Notes under the pieces: generated by a model | Database searches by the model: none | Seen by the model: only the letters and a program-made list of their open reading frames with translations | Told to the model about the DNA's origin: nothing | Shown here: positions 7,418 to 16,000 of the stretch, one piece after another | How positions within the stretch are numbered: the stretch's first letter is position 1 | Layout of the letters: every line of letters begins with the position of its first letter | Program-made: the position numbers and the translations under genes | Source of the DNA: Lachnospiraceae bacterium | Lineage (GTDB): Bacteria; Bacillota; Clostridia; Lachnospirales; Lachnospiraceae | Direction of reading: 5' to 3' | NCBI GenBank assembly: GCA_900771955.1 | Contig: CAAGPW010000139.1 | Location: 1-18,576, forward strand | Length of the DNA: 18,576 nt

Positions 7418-8770
7418 ATGGAACAGATTTTAGAAAAATGGGATAAAATTTTACAGGAAGTAAAAGAAGAATATGAACTTACCGAAGTATCCTTCAATAC
7501 ATGGTTAAAGCCGCTTTCTGTATCTGCTGTACAGGGAGACAAGCTATATATTCTGGTTCCACTGGAAAAAATGGCAAGGGATTTCATTGAAAAGAAATAT
7601 ACACTTCCGATCAAGGTGGCCGTTGCCAACCAGACCGGTCAGGATTATGATATTTCTTTTATTTTGCCGGAACAGGAAAAAAAGATAAAATCTTCCTATA
7701 ATAAGAAACCCGCACCGACTTCCGGTACGACCGATATTTCAAATTTAAACCCGAATTATACGTTCGATACCTTTGTCGTCGGCAACAATAACCGTCTGGC
7801 CCATGCTGCTTCCCTTGCAGTTGCGGAGTCTCCGGGCGAAGTATACAATCCTCTGTTTTTATATGGAGGCGTGGGACTTGGCAAAACACATCTGATGCAT
7901 TCCATCGCCCACTTCATTCAGGCAAACCGGCCGGAAGCAAAGATTTTATATGTTTCTTCCGAAAGTTTTACCAATGAACTGATCAATGCCATCCGTAACG
8001 GAAACAACACTGCAATGACAAAATTCCGTGAAAAATACCGTAACATCGATGTTCTTCTGATCGATGATATTCAGTTTATCATTGGAAAGGAAAGTACCCA
8101 GGAGGAATTCTTCCATACCTTTAATGAGCTTTATCTGGCGGACAAGCAGATCGTAATATCCTCCGATAAGCCTCCAAAGGATATGGAAACCTTAGAAGAA
8201 AGGATTCGTTCCCGTTTTGAATGCGGACTTACCGCAGATATCGGTTCACCGGATTACGAAACCCGAATGGCAATTCTGCGCCGTAAGACCGAAACTGACA
8301 ATTTTGAACTGGATGACGAGATTTTAAGCTATATTGCGAATAATATCAAATCCAATATCCGTGAACTGGAGGGTGCACTCAACAAACTGATGGCATTTTC
8401 CAATCTGGTACATACACCGATCACAATGGATCTCGCCGTGCGGGAGCTGCAGAATGTGATCTCACCGGACAAGCAGAATGAAGTGACACCTCAGCTTATC
8501 ATAGATGTTGTGTCTGAACATTTTCAGATCACTCCGGAACAGATGAAATCCAAAAGCCGCAGCAGCGAGATTGCAAAGCCAAGGCAGATTGCAATGTACC
8601 TCTGTAAGAATATGACGGATATTTCCCTGGACGGTATTGGATCTCTTTTAGGTGGAAGAGATCACTCTACCATTATTCATGGTATAAAAAAAATCTCGGA
8701 TGAATACGAATCCACGGAAGCAACACGCAGTTTGATCGACACAATAAAAAAGAAAATAAACCCTAATTAA
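7418..8770 (+). CDS. dnaA: Chromosomal replication initiator protein DnaA
   Basis: DnaA binds DnaA boxes in oriC, oligomerises with ATP, melts the unwinding element and recruits the helicase. The 450-residue protein has domain I (about 1-85), a short linker, and the AAA+ domain with Walker A GGVGLGKT (150-157), Walker B LLIDDIQ (213-219) and the arginine-containing SRFECG (265-270). The C-terminal helix-turn-helix domain carries the signature LGGRDHSTIIHGIKKI (411-426). I start it at ATG 7418 because GGAG lies 7 nt upstream and the protein then begins MEQILEKWDKIL, as typical. The frame is open upstream to 7346, but that extension has no ribosome site. It heads the rightward replication cluster, with box clusters on both sides that suggest autoregulation. 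Confidence 0.98.
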   Translation: MEQILEKWDKILQEVKEEYELTEVSFNTWLKPLSVSAVQGDKLYILVPLEKMARDFIEKKYTLPIKVAVANQTGQDYDISFILPEQEKKIKSSYNKKPAPTSGTTDISNLNPNYTFDTFVVGNNNRLAHAASLAVAESPGEVYNPLFLYGGVGLGKTHLMHSIAHFIQANRPEAKILYVSSESFTNELINAIRNGNNTAMTKFREKYRNIDVLLIDDIQFIIGKESTQEEFFHTFNELYLADKQIVISSDKPPKDMETLEERIRSRFECGLTADIGSPDYETRMAILRRKTETDNFELDDEILSYIANNIKSNIRELEGALNKLMAFSNLVHTPITMDLAVRELQNVISPDKQNEVTPQLIIDVVSEHFQITPEQMKSKSRSSEIAKPRQIAMYLCKNMTDISLDGIGSLLGGRDHSTIIHGIKKISDEYESTEATRSLIDTIKKKINPN

Positions 8771-8781
8771 CAATTTTGGTT

Positions 8782-8809
8782 AGTTATCCACATTTTTTTG
8801 TGGATAACT
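8782..8809. repeat. Palindromic pair of perfect DnaA boxes
   Basis: AGTTATCCACA (8782-8792) and TGTGGATAACT (8799-8809) form a perfect 11-bp inverted repeat around six Ts. Each arm contains a consensus DnaA box. The repeat begins 12 nt past the dnaA stop. As RNA it could also fold as a hairpin, but no U-tract follows, so a DnaA-binding role is favoured over termination. Confidence 0.85.
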
Positions 8810-8977
8810 CGGTAAAATTGTGTGTAAATCTGTTGGACAAGGTGTGAAAAGTGTATTTTCTCTTTTTTGCATCAAAATCCTTATTCACATTTCATCCAGT
8901 TTGCATCCGCATGCTTTTCACATGGTTTTGCCCTTATATTTTTTTCTAAAACCCTTACGCGATCATACTTACAGGAG

Positions 8978-8993
8978 TTATTAACTTATTAAC
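8978..8993 (+). repeat. Tandem TTATTAAC octamer, candidate unwinding element
   Basis: Two identical copies of TTATTAAC lie head to tail between the DnaA-box cluster and dnaN. AT-rich tandem repeats beside a box cluster are typical of DNA unwinding elements. Two copies are few, so the role is an inference from position and composition. Confidence 0.45.
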
Positions 8994-9064
8994 AACACTT
9001 AAGACTAAGACTTTGAATTATTTTTATATTTATATCTATATGCCAGGAAGGAGTTTTACACATT

Positions 9065-10177
9065 ATGAAATTGATCTGTTCTAAACAAAATTTACTTTAT
9101 GGAGTTAATATTGTTTCGAAAGCAGTACCTACACGTACGACAATGGCTATTCTGGAATGTATTTTAATTGATGCTTCTGCAAATGAAATAAAACTGACTG
9201 CAAATGATATGGAACTCGGAATTGAAACAAAGATTGAAGGTCAGATAGAAGAAAGAGGAATCATTGCACTGGACGCAAAGATTTTTTCCGAGATCGTCCG
9301 TAAGTTACCGGACAGTGATGTAACAATCGAAACTGACAGTAATTTCAAGACAACGATCACATGTGAAAAGGCAAAATTCAATATTGTAGGAAAATCCGGA
9401 GATGACTTCTCCTATATTCCATTTATTGAACGAAATGAATCTGTTCATATGTCACAGTTTACCTTAAAGGAAGTGATCCGTCAGACGATTTTTTCCATCG
9501 CCGATAACGACAACAATAAACTGATGACCGGTGAACTGTTTGAGATCAATGAAAATGAATTAAAAGTTGTTTCCCTGGACGGACACCGCATTTCTATCCG
9601 CAAGATTCAGTTAAAAGAGAACTATGAACACAAAAAAGTGGTCGTTCCCGGAAAAACATTACAGGAGATCAGTAAGATCCTTCCCGGAAATGCTGACTCT
9701 GAGGTAGATATTTATATTACAGACAATCATATTGTATTTGAATTTGATGATACGACAGTAGTTTCACGTCTGATCGAAGGTGAATATTTTAAGATTGAGC
9801 AGATGCTTTCTTCCGATTATGAGACAAAGGTAAAGATCAACAAACGGGAGCTGCTTGACTGTATTGACCGTGCCACGCTTCTGGTGAAAGAAGGAGACAA
9901 GAAACCGATCATCATGAATGTGACCGACGAGAGTATGGAACTTAAGATCAATTCTTTTATCGGTTCCATGAATGAGGAAATCAACATCAAAAAGGACGGA
10001 AAAGATATTCTGATCGGATTTAATCCGAAGTTTTTTATTGATGCGCTTCGTGTCATTGATGACGAAGAAGTGACACTCTACATGGTAAATCCGAAAGCAC
10101 CATGCTTTATCAAGGATGATGAGGAAAATTATATCTATCTGATTCTTCCGGTAAACTTTAATGCTGCGGCAAATTAA
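9065..10177 (+). CDS. dnaN: DNA polymerase III sliding clamp, beta subunit
   Basis: DnaN is the ring-shaped clamp that tethers the replicative polymerase and other factors to DNA. The 370-residue length and N-terminus MKLICSKQNLLYGVNIVSKAVPTRTTMAILECIL are typical, and the three clamp domains fit the length. The C-terminal strand, which forms part of the partner-binding pocket, reads YLILPVNFN (358-366), where many bacteria have an arginine after Pro-Met/Val. ATG 9065 is served by AAGGAG (9048-9053), at a rather long 11-nt spacing. It lies between oriC and yaaA in the conserved dnaA-dnaN-yaaA-recF order. The gene is intact. Confidence 0.98.
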   Translation: MKLICSKQNLLYGVNIVSKAVPTRTTMAILECILIDASANEIKLTANDMELGIETKIEGQIEERGIIALDAKIFSEIVRKLPDSDVTIETDSNFKTTITCEKAKFNIVGKSGDDFSYIPFIERNESVHMSQFTLKEVIRQTIFSIADNDNNKLMTGELFEINENELKVVSLDGHRISIRKIQLKENYEHKKVVVPGKTLQEISKILPGNADSEVDIYITDNHIVFEFDDTTVVSRLIEGEYFKIEQMLSSDYETKVKINKRELLDCIDRATLLVKEGDKKPIIMNVTDESMELKINSFIGSMNEEINIKKDGKDILIGFNPKFFIDALRVIDDEEVTLYMVNPKAPCFIKDDEENYIYLILPVNFNAAAN

Positions 10178-10192
10178 GGATGGGGCAAAAAA

Positions 10193-10402
10193 ATGAAAGA
10201 AGTAAAAATCAAAGATGAATTTATAAAACTTGGACAGGCAATGAAGCTTGGTGGTATGGTAGGCTCCGGTGTGGAAGCAAAGATCGTGATCACCGATGGA
10301 AAAGTGGAAGTAAACGGTGAGGTCGAATGCCGGAGGGGAAAAAAGCTTCATGACGGAGATATCGTTTCTTTTGATGGAGAGACGATAAAAATTGTAGGAT
10401 GA
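10193..10402 (+). CDS. yaaA: S4-domain RNA-binding protein YaaA
   Basis: This 69-residue protein is essentially a single S4-like domain (IKDEFIKLGQAMKLGGMVGSGVEAK, then VEVNGEVECRRGKKLHDGDIV). It matches the small YaaA (RlbA) proteins encoded between dnaN and recF in Bacillota. S4 domains bind structured RNA, and work in Bacillus links the protein to the ribosome, but its exact target is not deducible here. ATG 10193 has GGATGGGG upstream. The last four bases ATGA are shared with the recF start, so recF translation is probably coupled to it. Confidence 0.92.
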   Translation: MKEVKIKDEFIKLGQAMKLGGMVGSGVEAKIVITDGKVEVNGEVECRRGKKLHDGDIVSFDGETIKIVG

Positions 10403-11490
10403 TCTTAAAATCTATTGAATTAAAGAATTTTCGTAATTACGAAGATCTGAATCTGAAATTTGATAGTGGAACCAATATTTTGTTCGGAGATAATGCCCAG
10501 GGAAAGACCAATATTCTCGAAGCTGCATATGTAAGCGGAACTACCAAATCCCACAAAGGCAGCAGGGATAAGGATATGATACGGTTTGGAGAAGATGAAG
10601 CCCATATCCGTACACTGGTTGAAAAGCAGGGAAAAGAGTATCAGCTTGATATTCACTTAAAGAAAAACCGCAGTAAGGGCATTGCCATAAATAAGGTGCC
10701 GATCAAAAAGGCGGGTGAATTATTCGGAATCCTGAACATGGTATTTTTCTCACCGGAGGATCTTAATATCATAAAAAATGGTCCGTCGGAGCGCAGAAGA
10801 TTTTTGGATTCTGAAATATGTCAGCTCGATAAGATCTATTTATCGGATCTGACGAAATACAATAAGATCTTAATGCAGCGCAACCGGCTGTTAAAGGATA
10901 TGATGTTTCGGCAGGAACTTTCCGAAACACTTCCAGTGTGGGATATGCAGCTTGTTGAATATGGAAAAAGGCTGATCCGGCGAAGAAGACAGTTCATTGA
11001 AGAACTGAGTGGAATCGTCACGGGGATACATAAAAATATTTCCGGAGACAAAGAGGAGCTGATCCTTAAGTATGAACCAAATATTGATGCTGAGTTTCTG
11101 GAGGATGAGTTAAACCGTGTCAGAGAAAAAGATAAAAAGTATGCGCAGACTTCAGTCGGACCGCATCGGGATGATATTTCCTTTTTCATCCATGGCGTGG
11201 ATATCCGAAAATTCGGTTCGCAGGGACAGCAGCGGACTTCGGCATTATCCCTGAAGTTATCGGAAATAGAACTGGTAAGGCAGACGATCCATGATACACC
11301 GGTTTTGCTTCTGGATGATGTATTATCCGAGCTTGACAGCAACAGACAGAATTATTTACTGAACAGTATACATGATATTCAGACTATGATCACCTGTACC
11401 GGTCTGGATGAATTTGTAAGAAACAGGTTTCAGATAGACAAAGTTTTTCATGTGATAGATGGACATGTAAGTGAGACAACAGAAATGTAA
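10399..11490 (+). CDS. recF: DNA replication and repair protein RecF
   Basis: RecF is an SMC-like ATPase that, with RecO and RecR, loads RecA at single-strand gaps. The 363-residue protein has the N-terminal LKNFRNYEDL motif, Walker A GDNAQGKTN (30-38), the ABC-type signature SQGQQRTSALSLKLSEIELV (274-293) and Walker B PVLLLDDVLSELD (301-313). The intact D-loop and length indicate a functional enzyme. The start ATG 10399 overlaps the yaaA stop by 4 nt, and a GTAGG directly before it is too close to act as a normal Shine-Dalgarno, supporting re-initiation. It lies 30 nt before gyrB. Confidence 0.97.
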   Translation: MILKSIELKNFRNYEDLNLKFDSGTNILFGDNAQGKTNILEAAYVSGTTKSHKGSRDKDMIRFGEDEAHIRTLVEKQGKEYQLDIHLKKNRSKGIAINKVPIKKAGELFGILNMVFFSPEDLNIIKNGPSERRRFLDSEICQLDKIYLSDLTKYNKILMQRNRLLKDMMFRQELSETLPVWDMQLVEYGKRLIRRRRQFIEELSGIVTGIHKNISGDKEELILKYEPNIDAEFLEDELNRVREKDKKYAQTSVGPHRDDISFFIHGVDIRKFGSQGQQRTSALSLKLSEIELVRQTIHDTPVLLLDDVLSELDSNRQNYLLNSIHDIQTMITCTGLDEFVRNRFQIDKVFHVIDGHVSETTEM

Positions 11491-11520
11491 GGTAGTTTCC
11501 GTGAATAGGAGGATTTTAGA

Positions 11521-13437
11521 ATGAGTGCTGAATACGGAGCAGATCAAATTCAGATTTTGGAAGGATTAGAGGCAGTTCGTAAAAGACCGGGTATGTATAT
11601 CGGCAGTACGTCTGCGAGGGGATTGCACCATCTGGTGTACGAAATCGTAGATAATGCCGTTGATGAAGCATTGGCAGGCGTTTGTAAAAATATCTATGTG
11701 ACGATCAATGAAAATAATTCCATCACAGTGGAAGATGACGGACGTGGTATTCCGGTCGGAACGAATCACAAGGCAGGAAAATCTGCGCTGGAAGTTGTAT
11801 TTACCGTGCTGCATGCAGGTGGTAAATTCGGTGGCGGAGGATATAAGGTTTCCGGCGGTCTGCACGGAGTTGGTGCTTCTGTCGTAAATGCATTGTCGAA
11901 CTGGCTTACCGTAGAGGTATATCATGACGGAAAAATTTATTCGCAGAGCTATAAGCGCGGAAAAGCAGATGGTGAAGTAAAGGTGATCGGTGAGTGTGAC
12001 AATGTAAAGCATGGAACAAAAGTTACGTTCAAACCGGATGATACGATTTTTGAGGAAACAGTCTATGATTTTGGAACTTTAAAGCAGCGTCTGCGTGAAA
12101 CAGCATTTCTTACCAAGAATCTGCGTATCGTTTTGCGGGATAAAAGAGAAAATCCGGAGCGTGAGGAAGAATATCACTATGCCGGAGGTATCAAGGAATT
12201 TGTTACTTACTTAAACAAGAGCAAAGAAGCGCTTTATGAGCAGGTCATCTACTGCGAAGGCACACGTGACGGAGTATATGTGGAAGTTGCCATGCAGCAC
12301 AATGATTCCTTTAACGATACGACCTTCAGCTTTGTAAATAATATCATTACGCCGGAAGGAGGTACACATCTTGCCGGTTTCCGGAATGCAATGACGAAGA
12401 CCTTCAATGCCTATGCAAAGGCAAACAAGATATTAAAGGATAATGAACCGCCGCTTACCGGTGATGATATCAGAGAGGGACTTACAGCAATCATCAGTAT
12501 CAAGATCGAGGAACCTCAGTTTGAAGGACAGACCAAGCAGAAGCTAGGAAACAGTGAAGCAAGAGGAGCCGTTGATTCAGTGGTGAGTGAACAGCTTACT
12601 TACTTCTTAGAGCAGAATCCGGCAATTGCAAAGACTATCTGTGAAAAATCACTGCTGGCGCAGCGCGCCAGAGAGGCAGCCAGAAAAGCGCGTGATCTGA
12701 CCAGAAGAAAAACGGCGCTTGAGGGCATGTCACTTCCGGGAAAACTGGCTGACTGCTCCGACAAAGATCCGAAAAATTGTGAAATATTTATTGTCGAGGG
12801 AGATTCCGCCGGCGGTTCCGCAAAAACAGCGAGAAGCCGTGCAACACAGGCAATTCTTCCGCTGCGTGGTAAGATTCTGAATGTGGAAAAAGCGAGACTG
12901 GATAAGATTTACGGAAATGCGGAGATCAAGGCAATGATCACAGCATTTGGTACCGGAATTCATGAGGATTTTGATATTTCAAAACTGCGTTACAACAAGA
13001 TCATTATCATGACCGATGCCGATGTCGATGGTGCGCATATCAGTACCCTGATGCTCACCTTCTTATACCGATTTATGCCGGAGCTGATCAAACAGGGGCA
13101 TGTTTATCTGGCACAGCCGCCTCTTTACAAGATCGAAAAAAATAAAAATGTATGGTACGCTTACAGTGATGAAGAATTAAATAAGATCCTCACTGAGATC
13201 GGACGTGACGGAAACAACAAAATCCAGCGTTACAAAGGTCTTGGAGAGATGGACGCTGAACAGCTCTGGGAGACTACCATGGATCCGGAAAAGCGTATTT
13301 TGAAGAAGGTTATTGTAGATGAGGAATCCTCTTCCGAAATAGATGTTACCTTTACCACTTTGATGGGAGATAAAGTAGAGCCAAGAAGAGAATTTATAGA
13401 AGCGAACGCAAAATACGTTCAGAATCTGGACGTATAG
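11521..13437 (+). CDS. gyrB: DNA gyrase subunit B
   Basis: GyrB supplies the ATPase of gyrase, which introduces negative supercoils. The 638-residue protein contains the GHKL ATPase domain with catalytic Glu41 and EIVDNAVDEALAG (41-53), DDGRGIP (72-78) and the lid GLHGVGAS (113-120). It also has a TOPRIM domain with EGDSAGGSA (426-434) and the metal aspartates DADVDG (499-504), and the C-terminal tail that contacts GyrA. Lengths and motifs favour gyrase over topoisomerase IV ParE, as does the origin-proximal recF-gyrB-gyrA order. ATG 11521 follows AGGAGG. gyrA begins 13 nt after its stop, so the two subunits are co-transcribed. Confidence 0.98.
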   Translation: MSAEYGADQIQILEGLEAVRKRPGMYIGSTSARGLHHLVYEIVDNAVDEALAGVCKNIYVTINENNSITVEDDGRGIPVGTNHKAGKSALEVVFTVLHAGGKFGGGGYKVSGGLHGVGASVVNALSNWLTVEVYHDGKIYSQSYKRGKADGEVKVIGECDNVKHGTKVTFKPDDTIFEETVYDFGTLKQRLRETAFLTKNLRIVLRDKRENPEREEEYHYAGGIKEFVTYLNKSKEALYEQVIYCEGTRDGVYVEVAMQHNDSFNDTTFSFVNNIITPEGGTHLAGFRNAMTKTFNAYAKANKILKDNEPPLTGDDIREGLTAIISIKIEEPQFEGQTKQKLGNSEARGAVDSVVSEQLTYFLEQNPAIAKTICEKSLLAQRAREAARKARDLTRRKTALEGMSLPGKLADCSDKDPKNCEIFIVEGDSAGGSAKTARSRATQAILPLRGKILNVEKARLDKIYGNAEIKAMITAFGTGIHEDFDISKLRYNKIIIMTDADVDGAHISTLMLTFLYRFMPELIKQGHVYLAQPPLYKIEKNKNVWYAYSDEELNKILTEIGRDGNNKIQRYKGLGEMDAEQLWETTMDPEKRILKKVIVDEESSSEIDVTFTTLMGDKVEPRREFIEANAKYVQNLDV

Positions 13438-13450
13438 GAGGTTTAGGTAA

Positions 13451-15955
13451 ATGGATGATAAAGTTTTTGATCAGATTCATGAAGTTGATTTAAAGAAAAC
13501 AATGGAATCCTCTTACATCGATTATGCGATGAGTGTTATTGCATCCCGTGCATTGCCGGATGTAAGAGACGGCTTAAAGCCGGTACAGAGAAGAGTATTG
13601 TATTCCATGATAGAGCTTAATAACGGTCCGGACAAGCCACATCGAAAATGTGCCCGTATCGTTGGTGATACCATGGGTAAATATCACCCGCACGGTGACA
13701 GCTCTATTTACGGAGCACTCGTAAATATGGCACAGGACTGGTCTACGAGATATCCGCTTGTAGACGGTCATGGAAACTTTGGTTCTGTCGATGGTGACGG
13801 AGCCGCTGCCATGCGATATACCGAGGCACGTTTGAGCAGGATCTCCATGGAAATGCTTGCGGACATCAACAAAGATACCGTAGATTTTATGCCAAACTTT
13901 GATGAGACGGAAAAAGAGCCGGTCGTACTTCCGGCGCGTTTCCCGAATCTTTTAGTAAACGGTACGACAGGTATTGCCGTTGGTATGGCAACCAATATTC
14001 CACCGCACAATCTGCGTGAAGTCATAAACGCGGTTGTTAAGATCATTGATAACCAGGTAAAAGAAGACCGTGGTACCGATATCGAGGAACTGCTCGAGAT
14101 CGTAAAAGGACCGGACTTCCCGACTGGAGGTATGATCCTTGGAACGACAGGAATTAACGAAGCATACCGCACCGGCCGCGGAAAAGTGCGTGTCCGTGCC
14201 GTGACCAATATCGAACCGATGCAGAACGGAAAAAACCGTATTGTTGTAACGGAACTTCCGTATATGGTAAATAAGGCGAGACTGATCGAGAAGATCGCAG
14301 AGCTTGTCAAAGATAAAAAAATTGATGGTATCACAGATCTGCGTGATGAGTCGGATCGTCAGGGTATGCGTGTGTGTATCGAACTGCGCCGTGACGCAAA
14401 TCCGAACGTGGTATTAAATCTTTTATTTAAGCATACACAGCTTCAGGATACGTTTGGTGTGACGATGCTTGCACTGGTAAACAACGAGCCGAAGGTATTA
14501 AACCTCGGTGAAATGTTAAACTATTATCTGATGCATCAGGAAGATGTCGTAACCAGACGTACCAAATACGATTTAAACAAGGCAGAAGAAAGAGCACATA
14601 TTTTAAAAGGCTTGCTGATCGCACTCGATAATATCGATGAAGTTATTAATATTATCCGTTCCAGCAAAAATGCGCAGGAAGCAAAAGACAGGTTAATCGA
14701 GCGCTTTGCATTATCCGATGCACAGGCACAGGCAATCGTTGACATGCGTCTGCGTGCACTGACCGGTCTGGAAAGAGAAAAGATCGAAACCGAATATGCC
14801 GATCTCATGGCAAAAATTGAGGAATTGAAGGCAATCCTTGCAGATAAGAAAAAACTGCTTGGTGTCATCCGTGAAGAAATTCTTGCAATTGCAGACAAAT
14901 ACGGTGATGATAGAAGAACTTCCATTGGTTATGATGAATATGATATTTCCATGGAAGACCTGATTCCGGTGACAAATACCGTGATCACCATGACAAAGCT
15001 TGGTTATATCAAGCGGATGAGCGTGGATAATTTCCGCAGCCAGCATCGCGGCGGCAAGGGAATCAAGGGAATGGAAACGATAGAGGATGACTATATCGAG
15101 GAACTTTTAATGACGACCTCACACCATTACCTGATGTTCTTTACCAACATGGGAAAAGTGTACCGCATGAAAGCGTATGAGATTCCGGAAGCGGGAAGGA
15201 CTGCAAGAGGAACGGCGATCATTAACCTTTTACAGCTTCAGCCGAATGAAAAAATAACGGCCGTCATTCCGATCCGCGAGTATGAAGAAGGCAATTATCT
15301 GTTTATGGCAACGAAGAACGGAATTGTGAAAAAGACACCGATCACAGATTATGCAAATGTCAGAAAAACCGGACTTGCGGCGATCAATCTCCGCGATGAT
15401 GACCAGTTGATCGAAGTAAAGAAGACGGATAATACGAAAGACATCATTCTGGTGACAAAATTTGGACAGTGTATCCGTTTTCATGAGACAGATGTCCGAA
15501 GCACCGGAAGAACATCAATGGGTGTGATCGGCATGAATCTGACAGACGGTGATGAAGTAGTCGGCATGCAGATGAATACCCAGGGAGATGCACTCCTTAT
15601 TGTTTCCGAAAAAGGTCTTGGAAAGGCAACACTCATGACAGAATTTACGCCTCAAAACCGTGGCGGAAAAGGTGTAAAGTGCTACAAGATTACAGAAAAG
15701 ACCGGAAATATCATTGGTGTAAAGGCGGTAAACCAGGACAGTGAGATCATGCTGATCACAACAGAGGGTATCATTATCCGGATGAAGGTAGAGGATATTT
15801 CACTGCTCGGAAGGGTTACCTCCGGTGTTAAATTAATTAACATGGATGAAGATATTACAGTTGCAAGTATTGCAAAGGTAAGGGAAGACAAATCTCTGGT
15901 TTCTCAGGAAGAAGTCGAAGAAACAGAAGATGACGAATCCGAAAGTGAAAAATAA
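13451..15955 (+). CDS. gyrA: DNA gyrase subunit A
   Basis: GyrA cuts and rejoins DNA in the gyrase tetramer. The 834-residue protein has the winged-helix breakage domain with catalytic Tyr123 (AAMRYTEARL), the quinolone-determining HPHGDSSIYGALVNMAQ (79-95), the coiled-coil tower and the DNA-wrapping C-terminal beta-pinwheel. A GyrA-box variant QHRGGKG (531-537), which in gyrase enables wrapping, supports GyrA over ParC. An NRGGKG repeat occurs further on, and the protein ends in an acidic tail (EEVEETEDDESESEK). The residue equivalent to E. coli Asp87 is Gly88. ATG 13451 has AGGAGG overlapping the gyrB stop. The gene ends just before two hairpins. Confidence 0.98.
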   Translation: MDDKVFDQIHEVDLKKTMESSYIDYAMSVIASRALPDVRDGLKPVQRRVLYSMIELNNGPDKPHRKCARIVGDTMGKYHPHGDSSIYGALVNMAQDWSTRYPLVDGHGNFGSVDGDGAAAMRYTEARLSRISMEMLADINKDTVDFMPNFDETEKEPVVLPARFPNLLVNGTTGIAVGMATNIPPHNLREVINAVVKIIDNQVKEDRGTDIEELLEIVKGPDFPTGGMILGTTGINEAYRTGRGKVRVRAVTNIEPMQNGKNRIVVTELPYMVNKARLIEKIAELVKDKKIDGITDLRDESDRQGMRVCIELRRDANPNVVLNLLFKHTQLQDTFGVTMLALVNNEPKVLNLGEMLNYYLMHQEDVVTRRTKYDLNKAEERAHILKGLLIALDNIDEVINIIRSSKNAQEAKDRLIERFALSDAQAQAIVDMRLRALTGLEREKIETEYADLMAKIEELKAILADKKKLLGVIREEILAIADKYGDDRRTSIGYDEYDISMEDLIPVTNTVITMTKLGYIKRMSVDNFRSQHRGGKGIKGMETIEDDYIEELLMTTSHHYLMFFTNMGKVYRMKAYEIPEAGRTARGTAIINLLQLQPNEKITAVIPIREYEEGNYLFMATKNGIVKKTPITDYANVRKTGLAAINLRDDDQLIEVKKTDNTKDIILVTKFGQCIRFHETDVRSTGRTSMGVIGMNLTDGDEVVGMQMNTQGDALLIVSEKGLGKATLMTEFTPQNRGGKGVKCYKITEKTGNIIGVKAVNQDSEIMLITTEGIIIRMKVEDISLLGRVTSGVKLINMDEDITVASIAKVREDKSLVSQEEVEETEDDESESEK

Positions 15956-15974
15956 ATTATAAGGCAGTAAAATC

Positions 15975-16000
15975 CGACAGCCTGCAGTTGCAGGCTGTCG
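15975..16000 (+). terminator. GC-rich hairpin after gyrA
   Basis: CGACAGCCTGC (15975-15985) pairs perfectly with GCAGGCTGTCG (15990-16000) around an AGTT loop, starting 19 nt past the gyrA stop. Position and stem strength suggest a terminator, but only ATTTC follows on the plus strand, so the U-tract is poor. It could instead be a partial terminator, a 3'-end stabiliser for gyrA mRNA or an RNA processing site. Confidence 0.5.

Larger units (their letters stand above)
8771..9064 (+). other. dnaA-dnaN intergenic region, probable oriC unwinding half
   Basis: The 294-bp gap holds three perfect DnaA boxes: TTATCCACA at 8784-8792 (plus), its inverse at 8799-8807 (minus) and TTATTCACA at 8881-8889 (plus). 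One-mismatch boxes lie at 8821-8829 (minus), 8843-8851 (minus) and 8914-8922 (plus). To the right follow a T-rich run (8936-8946), a tandem repeat TTATTAACTTATTAAC (8978-8993) and an almost pure AT block (9012-9041). Boxes followed by AT-rich repeats is the layout of the unwinding half of the Bacillus origin. No gene fits here. dnaN transcription may start here or come from dnaA; the promoter-like TTGAAT/TATATG near 9013-9042 is too close to the dnaN ribosome site to trust. Confidence 0.8.

Noticed and set aside
9764..10351. 195-codon frame antisense to dnaN and yaaA
   Set aside because: It is rich in Phe, His and Ile, as expected from reading AT-rich coding DNA backwards, and both conserved genes on the other strand explain the sequence fully.
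13768..14334. 188-codon frame antisense to gyrA
   Set aside because: It is Ser/Ile/Thr-rich reverse-strand noise with no recognisable domain, and gyrA is intact on the other strand.
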